NCBI GenBank assembly: GCA_001247695.2
Contig: LGRX02015615.1
Coordinates: forward strand, 1 to 17,156
Source of the DNA: Cymbomonas tetramitiformis
Taxonomy: Eukaryota; Chlorophyta; Pyramimonadophyceae; Pyramimonadales; Pyramimonadaceae
Length of the DNA stretch: 17,156 nt
Reading direction: 5' to 3'
The translations under genes and the position numbers were made by a program. The notes beneath the pieces were generated by a model. The model was not told the DNA's origin. It saw only the letters and a list, made by a program, of their open reading frames with translations, and made no database searches. Of this stretch, positions 9,589 through 17,156 are shown in pieces (within the stretch, counting starts at the first letter, position 1; each line of letters opens with the position of its first letter).

Positions 9589-9783
9589 GACCGTTTGGCA
9601 GTGCAATTTCACCTCTAGCGGAAACGCGGATGTCAACCGCGTCCACGTTTCCGCTAGGCGTTTCTTCCCTCATTCGCGCGCTCGTTTGCAAGAGAGCCTG
9701 GGCAACGGATGAGGGAAGCGTTAGCAAAAATAGTATTTCGTATGCGTTGTTTTCCCTAAACAAATTGCACAAACTGAACGGTC
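9589..9783. repeat. Nested inverted-repeat element (MITE-like), about 195 bp
   Basis: Outer ends GACCGTT (9589-9595) and AACGGTC (9777-9783) are complementary, as are GTGCAATTT (9601-9609) and AAATTGCAC (9762-9770). Inside lie two further stems: CTAGCGGAAACG with CGTTTCCGCTAG (9615-9626, 9646-9657) and CTTCCCTCAT with ATGAGGGAAG (9664-9673, 9709-9718). The arrangement is like a small non-autonomous DNA transposon or a structured RNA. No target-site duplication is evident. Confidence 0.7.
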
Positions 9784-10117
9784 AACCACACATCTCGTTG
9801 TGGGATGACGCGTTCATTTGGCGGAAGCGGGTGGAATTTAAGGAATTTGAAACCCGCAATAGTTGCGCTATGGGTTTTCATTCTTTGCGAAACGGGTACC
9901 CACATACTAAGTAGGAATATGTGATAATATTTTGAAGCAAAAGATTACTCAGATTAGTATACAATCTTAGAGATATTTATTTCGCTGGACAGGGGCACAC
10001 TTCCGGAGAGAAAGCCTTCCGCCTTTAGTCAAAATTGCATATTTAACAAATCAGACAGTGAGTATTTTCTCTAAGTATTTTCAGACGTGTTCTAGTTCTC
10101 GAAGTATTTTCAGACTG

Positions 10118-10741
10118 TAATACTTAGTGTTGTCTCGCGTGTTGTCACCAAGCCTTAGAAACTCACGATCTCACTCCCAAAGTGACCAAAAACCGTTCGA
10201 TCGCCGATCGTTCGGTTTTTGGTCACTTTGGGAACACGTCTGAAAATACTCAGTGTTGTCTCGCGTGTTGTCACCAAGCCTAAACTCGCGATCTTACTCC
10301 CGAAGTGACCAAAAACCGTTCGATCGCCAATCGTTCGGTTTTTGGTCACTTTGGGAACACGTCTGAAAATACTCAGTGTTGTCTCGCGTGTTGTCACCAA
10401 GCCTAAACTCACGATCTCACTCCCAAAGTGACCAAAAACCGTTCGATCGCCGATCGTTCGGTTTTGGTCACTTTGGGAACACGTCTGAAAATACTCAGTG
10501 TTGTCTCGCGTGTTGTCACCAAGCCTAAACTCACGATCTCACTCCCAAAGTGACCAAAAACCGTTCGATCGCCGATCGTTCGGTTTTTGGTCACTTTGGG
10601 AACACGTCTGAAAATACTCAGTGTTGTCTCGCGTGTTGTCATCAAGCCTAAACTCACGATCTCACTCCCAAAGTGACCAAAAACCGTTCGATCGCCGATC
10701 GTTCGGTTTTTGGTCACTTTGGGAACACGTCTGAAAATACC
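10118..10741. repeat. 123-bp satellite, five copies, each with a large palindrome
   Basis: Palindrome starts at 10176, 10299, 10422, 10544 and 10667 give spacings of 123, 123, 122 and 123. Each unit holds a 20-bp arm CCCAAAGTGACCAAAAACCG, a 17-base centre containing CGATCGCCGATCG, and the complementary arm CGGTTTTTGGTCACTTTGGG. Between palindromes is a spacer with AACACGTCTGAAAATACTCA and GTTGTCTCGCGTGTTGTCAC. Copies are nearly identical, so the array is recent or homogenised. Single-unit relics of the spacer (TATTTTCAGAC) occur just upstream, at 10067-10115. Since 123 is 41 codons, a 41-residue repeat appears open on the minus strand. The one-base deletion in unit 3 breaks that frame, so I do not call it a gene. 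Confidence 0.95.
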
Positions 10742-10938
10742 AGACAGGTCCTTGCAACCAAGCCGACTTCAGTTCTCACATAAACGTACGGTTTACGCCC
10801 TCCCGAATCTGGAATTCACGGCCGTGAATATTAAATTCAGGCTTCACCGCAGGTATGTATACCCCACACTGTTTGCGAGTAAATTAGATTAGGAAAACAT
10901 TTTCCAACGTTCGTAACGCACATAGATATATCATTTAG

Positions 10939-12214
10939 ACTCCTAGGTAGGAGTTTTTTGAGCTCTTGACTGAGCCGATCCATGGCCGCATCAGCTCAGT
11001 TTGCAGTCGCGACTGCGAGCTAAGCTGAAAGGCCCTTATAACTTTCATGCACATCGCATCAAAACTTAAACAGCGGAGGGGTTCTCGTGCGTTCTAGCGC
11101 ACGATACATGGCACCAATATTGCTAACAGTAATATTGGTGCACCCTCAAACGCACAACCTCTGATGTAAGCTAATATGCGCAAAACGCGTGCTACACATC
11201 ATGGGTTTGGGTACATGCAAACCCAAACCCAGACATGCCAAACAGCAAAGGGCTTCCCGTGAGTTCCAGCGCACGTAACTTTGCAAAAGTATTACTAATA
11301 TATATATCTTTTAGTTGCCAAAGGCCCAAGGCCTCAAAAGCCTTGTGCACGACGCCATCGATTTATTTCTTTGGCAGATTTATTGGGTTTGTGTTCGAGT
11401 TTACCCAAACCCAATACATGCCAAACTGAAAAGTATTTCCCGTGCGTTATAGCGCGCGAAACTATGCACAAATATTTACAAGACACATATCTTTCAGTTC
11501 TCAGAAGCTCAAGGTTTGAGATAACTTGTTGGCAAAACCATCAATTTATTTCTTTGGCAGATCTATTGGGCTTGGGTTCGAATGTTTCCAACCCAATACA
11601 TGCTAAACAGCGAAGGGCTTCCCGTGCGTTCTAGCGCACGTAACTGCGTAGAAATATTGCCAAGATATTTATCTTTGATATATTCGAAGCACAAGGTCTA
11701 AGAAAGTCTGTGCGCAAAATGGTATAACTATTTCTTTGACACAGATTTTAGCGTGATATACAAACTCATAAATCTGGGTCAAAGAAATAATATGTTAACT
11801 TCGCGCACAAGCTATCGCAAACCTTGCACTTCAGAAAAGTGAAATATATACATCTTATCAATATATTTTGCAAAGTTACGTGCGCTGGAACTCACGGGAA
11901 GCCCTTCGCTGTTTGGCATGTTTGGGTTTGGGTTTCAAACCCAAAAGGCATCATGCCAGCACGCGGCCGTCTTTAATATACTCAACGGCTTGCCATATGC
12001 TCTTGAGGGTGCACTGATATTGCTATGAACAATATCACTGCCAAGTTTCGTGAGAAGATTCTCACGAAAACCCCTATTATGCAAAGCCGCAAGTGGTTGA
12101 AACCATCTCACACCGCACCAACTTAGCTTGCAGTCGCGACTGAATGCTAAGCTGATGCGGTTGCGGATGGGGCCAATCGATAGCTCAAACGAAAGGTATT
12201 CACCTAATGAATAC
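10939..12214. mobile_element. Foldback (long inverted repeat) element built from ~182-bp units
   Basis: Both ends carry a small palindrome (ACTCCTAGGTAGGAGT at 10939; GTATTCACCTAATGAATAC ending 12214), then GAGCT, then a related arm with CCGCATCAGCT and a second palindrome (GCAGTCGCGACTGC at 11003; its counterpart at 12130). Inside, units marked by CATGCCAAACAGC and GGGCTTCCCGTG start at about 11234, 11417 and 11599 in direct orientation, with a partial unit near 11068. One unit runs in reverse near 11915-11720. Units contain AACCCAAACCCA hairpins and a TTCTAGCGCACG box. No transposase frame is present. This matches the general plan of FB-like or other non-autonomous foldback elements. The class is not decided and no target-site duplication was established. 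Confidence 0.7.
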
Positions 12215-12269
12215 AAACGCTTTAGAATCGAATGGTGGAAAAATTATGCTTCATGCTACATGCAAAAAA

Positions 12270-12475
12270 TTGTTTAGAAGAAGGGGGTGTGCCAGACGCA
12301 AAATATTGCACACGCTGAACCGCTTGCGCGTGTACCTCCGGGGTACCTAGTGATAGTTCATAGCACAAACGATAGATGGCATGTGACATATAATCTATTC
12401 CCCAAAAACAGGACATGATTTATATTCCCCATTATGCACTTTTCTATTCCTGAATCATTATGCTACCTGCAGTAA
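12270..12475 (-). repeat. Dispersed repeat, copy 2 (inverted relative to 8818-8970)
   Basis: CCCCATTATGCACTTTTCTA and its flanks are the reverse complement of the 8.8-kb copy, with a few mismatches. Similarity extends on both sides at lower identity. It begins about 55 bases after the end of the foldback element. Confidence 0.75.
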
Positions 12476-13485
12476 ACCTGCTGACGAGTAGGCAAGTGAA
12501 AAAACACGGGGCTGCTATCACTTTCTTAGCGTACTAGGAGGGGTTCATCTTGTCAGGACGACAAGGAAGCCGCAACTACACGAGAAGCCTACGCAAGAAA
12601 ACTGCACTAAAAGTTCATGTTGGATCGATAATATAAGTTCCTGACTTGTCGATTAATCGTCGGTGGTGGAAGTGTACTGAGACATCGCTGAATTTCCAAG
12701 ACAAAGATATCACCAAAAACGCAGAACGTGTCGGGTGAAAAGCTCAAGATGTGATAACAGGATATCATGCATATACCGGTGTTCGGACTAGTCTGAGTAT
12801 GGGTCCTAGTAGTGTGGCAGCGGTCATATCTCATCAGTAAAGTGAAACGCGCTATCACCGATATTATATCGATACCGACTATCGCCCGATACTATATCGG
12901 CGTTTGGCACAATCGATTCCGGTCCTGTTGCGATTTGACAATACTAGGCACGACACACAATAGGCTGCGAAAATGCTGATTGCGCCTGACAAAGCAGAAA
13001 AAGAGATGACCTGCAAAAACAGCAAAAAGCCGCCATGAAGAAAGGGAATTTGAAAAGCGGCGTAAAAGCTGTGCACCGCCTACGAATATCACGCTTCTTT
13101 TTTATTTCGATTCTAATTTTCATTTCGATATTCGGCAAGGGACAACTCGCATAAGCAGGGGATATTGAATGTGACAGCATACATTATACTTTATATGCGT
13201 GCATTTACTTGGTGTTGACTGAGGCCATCACGGGATGTTATTCTAGGGTACCCTCATTCACTATCTTTCTCAAGTCTGAGTGCATCTGGCCGCAGGCACT
13301 AAACGTGCGCTCAACACCACCCGTGCGCTAGCAAAAGATGCTCAAATTTTAATTCTTGAACATTCTAAACCAGCTTTCCCATGTCTTACGACGACGAAAA
13401 CGTTCGCAATATTTAATTAGTTGATAAAGTCAATAAAAATAAGGGCACAGTATACAACAGCTTGACATAGCTGTGGCTGGCGGTA
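12476..13485. other. No gene seen; contains a small CGATAT-rich patch
   Basis: Only frames of about 60-83 codons without domain or splice support. Around 12850-12905 there is a short cluster of TATCG/CGATA motifs (CGATATTATATCGATACCGA) like those at 8.6 and 14.8 kb. Nothing else recognised. Confidence 0.5.
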
Positions 13486-13489
13486 CCGA

Positions 13490-13850
13490 CTACGGTAAAG
13501 ATATCCAGACGACGGGAACCTCGTGTAGATAGGTACCTCCAGGCGACGCATGAACAAATGTATGACTGACATCAAAGTGATACACGAGCACTCCCATAAT
13601 AACATGGAATACAACTGACAATATGAAGAGAAGGTGGAAGGTGGGGACGTCACCTACCGTACATACAGTTTCGTCATGTTGCAAATAGCCCCCAAAGCCA
13701 GGTCGCGTGGCAGCAACCGCCACGATCCGAGCCTTCTTGAGCTGAACTGGAGGGCCGTCATCACGAGGCTTACAGGGTTTAGTGAGTACAAATACTGTAT
13801 TGGTAGGGATCTCCCCATCATCTGGCAAGCAACTCGCGGTTATAATGCCG
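13490..13850 (-). pseudogene. Ty1/copia-type reverse transcriptase fragment, degraded
   Basis: The minus-strand frame shows the order of conserved blocks at the start of a copia reverse transcriptase: LKKARIVAVAATRPGFG (compare K-A-R-L/I-V-A-x-G), then DETVCTVGDVPTFHLLFIL, then DVSHTFVHASPGGTYLHEVP (compare D-V-K-T-A-F-L-H ... Y-M-x-Q-P). It stops soon after (LP-stop, about 13490). The catalytic YVDD region, integrase and LTRs are not in the window next to it. The upstream side runs into a GC-rich minisatellite at 13927, which extends the open frame without homology. I infer a truncated retrotransposon relic. Confidence 0.6.
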
Positions 13851-13926
13851 ATGGGCGGGGGAAACCTGGTTTCAATCCTCTTTGAGGCGAATTTGGACTC
13901 TCTGCTTATGTGCTGCCCAGCACGGC

Positions 13927-14045
13927 GTTCCGGGGGGGGGTATGCTCCAGGTGTATGCCCCGGGTGTATTACATGCCCCAGGAGTATGCCCCGGGTGTGT
14001 TGCATACCCCAGAGGCATGTCCCAGGTGATGTATGCCCTAGGGGT
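13927..14045. repeat. GC-rich minisatellite with TATGCCCCGGGTGT units
   Basis: Alternating variants of TATGCCCCGGGTGT and TATGCCCCAGGAG, each about 13-20 bases, seven or so copies, preceded by a run of nine G. Degenerate spacing. Confidence 0.85.
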
Positions 14046-14051
14046 ACGACC

Positions 14052-14303
14052 GCTCAGATCACTGCCCACGACAGAGCTGCCACGGGCAGTGATCGTGGGC
14101 CGTGGTGGGGGGTATATGGGGTGTAGAGGCGTGTGACCCCCAAACACCCGTCAGATCACTGCGCCCACGACAGAGCTGCCACAGGCAGTGGTTGTGGGCC
14201 GTGCTGGCGGAGGCATGGGGTGAGGCGTGTGACCCGCCCCCAAGCACCCCTCAGATCACTGCCCACGACAGAGCTGCCACGGGCAGTGATTGTGGGCCGT
14301 ATT
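14052..14303. repeat. Three copies of a ~98-bp repeat with a conserved hairpin
   Basis: CAGATCACTG starts at 14055, 14152 and 14252 (spacing 97 and 100). Each copy holds ATCACTGCCCACGACAGAGC followed by TGCCACGGGCAGTGAT and CGTGGGC. ATCACTGCCC pairs with GGGCAGTGAT, and GCCCACGA can instead pair with TCGTGGGC, giving two alternative stems. Paired changes between copies were only partly seen: copy 2 has CAGGCAGTGG and an inserted CG. GT-rich spacers separate the copies. Confidence 0.88.
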
Positions 14304-14714
14304 CTCGCGGGGCATTAGAATTATCGCGTATTGCTTGTCGGTTTACTTTAAGTCGGGAAAATCTTTATTTGTTTCCTTAATTGTTTCATCATTTGTGAGT
14401 GTCGAGCATTTATATTATTTCGTATTTATTTCTTATTCTATTGTTTTTTTGGCCAAAATATTAATCAATTTCCCAAATTATTCCTTTTAAAAATGTTTGA
14501 TAGAGTGCTTATATATGCGGAATAAGTGTGTCTATCGTGCGTTATGGTGATGCTTGGTGTCTTCAGACACTCAACAGCATAGTCGAATAAATCTCGGAAT
14601 GGCGTATATGCCCATTTGATCGGTCGCGTTGGTCGAATTGATCTTGGAATTACTATTTATGTGTTCAATTGATTTGTCGAAGTCATGGCGGGATCCATGA
14701 GCAACGTCCCTTGG
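14304..14714. other. AT-rich stretch, nothing recognised
   Basis: Strongly AT-rich, especially 14330-14510, with runs of T. No open frame above 66 codons, no repeat or RNA gene seen. Confidence 0.5.
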
Positions 14715-15012
14715 CCTGGTTTAAATATCGACATCCGCCTGATATCGCAATATCGGGGTTCAGCTACAGGGGATATCGATATGAACGAAAAATCCGATAT
14801 TGATCAACCGATATCAAAAAAAGTAAACTACGATCGACGTATGCAGATATGCATAACTATCCAAAATATAGTATCGACAAAAATGAGTAAGTATACCCAA
14901 AGTGTTATCGATTTATATGATTGTTTTCGATAACGCTAGAAACGTTATCGATTTTTATGATGTATCCGATGTACGTACTATAGTATCGAAATATCGCGAT
15001 ACCGTCCCTTGA
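14715..15012. repeat. CGATAT-rich dispersed repeat, largest copy
   Basis: More than a dozen TATCG/CGATA motifs, including GGGGATATCGATATGAACG and two direct copies of GTTATCGATTTWTATGAT flanking CGATAACGC, so stems can form. It resembles the 8.6-kb copy in reverse orientation and ends with ATATCGCGATACCGTCCC. Confidence 0.6.
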
Positions 15013-15704
15013 AAAACGGTCCATCATGCGCAGAACAAATGGCAGCATGATCCCACCACAGCATATTCTGTCGATCATCTGGACAATTTCGAACCGTTCT
15101 GGAAAAGATTTTTTGCGATCCCGTGAACCAAATTTCCATTACGGGATCGATTCGTTAAGTATCGTCCCAGGTAAAATGACCTGTACTCCTTTGATCTCCT
15201 CTGCCTTCATGCAATACCGATTCCAGGAACTTGACGGCAAATCACAATAATGATGAGGAAACTGACAATAAATGCAAACACAAACAGTGGCATTGCATAA
15301 ACTGTTTTGCCGCGTCATAAGGAGTTTCACAAAATTATAGCTCTCCAGAAAATTGGTCACCAGATAAATCTGAAATAAATCATGAGTGTATAACATGCTC
15401 ATCGCATGTGAGATCGGCATATTCCGCATATTGGTTTGTCGTCATTCAAATTATGTGAACATACAATTTCAGCAACTTACAATAGAAATATCTTAACTGA
15501 CCTTACTTACATACGACTGTTAGCGAATACCAGTACACACAAGGGCAACCTCGGGATGATCTCATGATGTTCTGCAGTAAATATCAAATCGCTTCCGTGA
15601 TGGTGACCTTTTCAAGTCCCCATTTTATTTGGTCAAATTACACAAGTTATCAACTTAACTTAGCCAATCCGCAATAGCATGCTGGCTTAACATTTTCATT
15701 ATAC
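15013..15704. other. No gene or repeat recognised; 3' flank of the coiled-coil gene
   Basis: Frames of 74 and 96 codons on opposite strands overlap each other and lack domain or splice support. The right end should include the 3' untranslated region of the minus-strand gene that ends at 15705. Confidence 0.4.
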
Positions 15705-17054
15705 TTATCGGGGACGTGTAGCTGGGTTCTGGCTCATGGACCGCCTTGCCACACTCTGCATCCTTGCTTGCCCAGTTGACATGCGGCGACCGCTTCCGGG
15801 TGGTGGGCCGAGGGGGGCTTGTGCCATTGAATTCCTCCCCGCTGAGTCCGGCCTGCATCCCCCAAACAATTCACGAGTTTGCAAGCATGTATGATACCAA
15901 AAGTGTGTCCTATTATCTCACAGTGAAGGCCAGAAAAACAGCCATATATTCATCCGCAGCTGCAGTGAACGATTTTAATCGGCAGCCGCCATGATCCTGG
16001 ATGCATGATGCACTGAGCTGGGGAAGCGCACTACTCAAGGAATCTCCAAACAGAGGAAGATGGGAGATAAGATTTGATGCAATTTTGCCCCTCACGATAA
16101 GCCGGTACACAAATGAATCAAAGACATATAGCCAAGCACATAGCAGTGCGGTGTGCGCACAACCAAAATGGGTCGTAGACCAGTGTTGGGATGGGTGTGC
16201 AGGGGACAAAAGTGAAATTCCGAATCGTTGACTCACCGGCGGCCTGCACTGCTGGTGCGGACCTCGGTGACACTGCCATCTGATGCCACCGTGTTGCTGT
16301 CATTGGCCTGCCGCAGGACGCCAGTGACGTGATCATCGATGGCTTTCACCATGCCGCCCATGATCCCCGTCAGCCACACATTCACATCCTGCCCTTCCGG
16401 CCCCACGCTGCTGGACTCGCTCATGAACACCTTGCAGAAGCCCGGCAGCACCTCCTTCTTCAGCACCTGCTCAATCTTTGTCCGCGGCGCCTCCGGCACC
16501 ACGAGCATGTCCGGAACAGACCCCGAGAAGGACACCCGGACGGAGGGAGCCAGAACAGAGACGCTCAATTTCCCTTTAAGGGTGGACTGCACCGTCTGCT
16601 CTGCGAGCTCCGTTGCCTTCCTTGCTGTCTGCTCTGCTTTCTTCACCCGTGCATCTGCCTCCTCCATCGCCTGTGCAACAACGTGGTGGCTCAGCATGGC
16701 AGAGGACCAGAAATGAGCTGAATTGTTTGCGGTGCGTGAAAGTCGCACGTGCACATCGCAGTAGCAGACATCTGCTTTAGCAAAGCACTCACCACTGCAC
16801 TGCGGCGGTCCAACAATTCAGCAAGAGCAGGCGCAGCGCACCTTCTCATGCTTTGCCTCCAGCTCCGCTATCTGCTGCTTCAAGGAAGCCACCTCCGAGT
16901 TCAACGCGTCGATTTTATCGGAGGCCTCTTTCTCCGAATCCTGCATCCTCTTCGTCCAAATGTCATTGCACTCTTGTAGCATCTTCTTGTGCTGCTCGTT
17001 CATTTTTTCCCAGTCTTCCGTGGACGGCCCGCCCGCCACCCGCAGCTGCCGCAT
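15705..17054 (-). CDS. Coiled-coil protein of unknown function, split gene (5' end may be incomplete)
   Basis: Exons inferred on the minus strand: 17054-16842, 16670-16237 and 15852-15705 (introns begin gtgcgc and gtgagt; acceptors gttgcacag and ggatgcag). Phases 0 and 2 fit and give 264 residues if the ATG at 17054 is the start. Residues 12-95 or so are a coiled coil (SLKQQIAELEAKHEK, then EEADARVKKAEQTARKATEL) that continues across the first intron, which supports the splice. About residues 100-200 form a domain with beta-like LSVSVLAPSVRVSFSGSVPD and helix-like KIEQVLKKEVLPGF that I do not recognise. The last exon is a basic Ser/Arg/Gln tail ending at TAA. There is an upstream in-frame stop before 17069. 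The ATG lies near a cag that could instead be an acceptor, so further exons may lie off the window. An alternative last exon at 16017 or 15996 to 15975 is also in phase. Confidence 0.68.
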
Positions 17055-17064
17055 CCCCAACCAG

Positions 17065-17156
17065 CACACGCCACCTCAGACCCCCGCAAAAGTGCCTCTC
17101 TACGTCAGTCCGCACACGCCACCTCAGACCTCCGCAAAAGTGCCTCTTTACGTCAG
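17065..17156. repeat. 48-bp tandem repeat, two copies, cut by the window edge
   Basis: CACACGCCACCTCAGACC recurs at 17065 and 17113. Each unit ends CGCAAAAGTGCCTCTYTACG then TCAG, with two substitutions between copies. It lies just upstream of the inferred start of the coiled-coil gene, in its 5' untranslated region, promoter or an intron. More copies may follow off the window. Confidence 0.92.

Noticed and set aside
10155..10717. Minus-strand repeat protein from the 123-bp satellite
   Set aside because: The frame is broken by a one-base deletion and the repeat has large DNA palindromes; a structural satellite explains it better.
9221..10741. CRISPR array
   Set aside because: Both the 23-bp and 123-bp arrays are true tandem repeats with no unique spacers, and the gene structure is eukaryotic.
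1..17156. tRNA or rRNA genes
   Set aside because: I looked for tRNA-like cloverleaf ends and conserved rRNA segments on both strands and saw none. A covariance search would be needed to exclude diverged ones.

Overview
The window looks like nuclear DNA of a photosynthetic protist. It has split genes with GT-AG introns of about 80-720 bases, exons of 50-430 bases, no operons or ribosome-binding sites, and a long repeat-rich stretch. One gene encodes a probable plastid-targeted protein and another a PAN/Apple-domain membrane protein. A chromerid or related alveolate alga (Chromera-like) is my best guess. It rests on gene style and domain content, not on any database comparison.

Left part (1-6.1 kb), gene-bearing. 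A 33-bp minisatellite fills 1-735. Next comes a minus-strand gene of five or six exons (3233 down to 889, possibly to 585) for a small type II membrane protein with one transmembrane segment and one PAN/Apple-like domain. A gap of about 1 kb (3234-4252) separates it from a divergent plus-strand gene of at least five exons (4253-6010). That gene encodes an N-terminal extension resembling a transit peptide, a UVR motif and an NTF2/SnoaL-like domain. In both genes every exon junction is phase-consistent, which is the main support for the models. The last exon of the plus-strand gene was not found.

Middle part (6.1-15.7 kb), no intact gene recognised. It holds a minus-strand ORF of unknown nature, an AT-rich stretch with decayed open frames, and a nest of repeats: CGATAT-rich dispersed elements at three places, two inverted copies of another dispersed repeat at 8.8 and 12.4 kb, a 23-bp tandem array, a nested inverted repeat, a five-copy 123-bp satellite with a large palindrome in each unit, a 1.28-kb foldback element built from ~182-bp units, a broken Ty1/copia reverse transcriptase fragment, and three copies of a ~98-bp hairpin repeat. 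These suggest a graveyard of mobile elements and satellites.

Right part (15.7-17.1 kb). A minus-strand gene in three recognisable exons (17054 to 15705) encodes a coiled-coil protein with an unrecognised central domain and a basic Ser/Arg-rich tail. A 48-bp tandem repeat lies just upstream, and the gene may continue off the window.

The three genes show no evident functional link. The strongest unusual items are the palindromic 123-bp satellite, the foldback element, the UVR-NTF2 architecture, and the minisatellite that may supply the C-terminus of the PAN protein.
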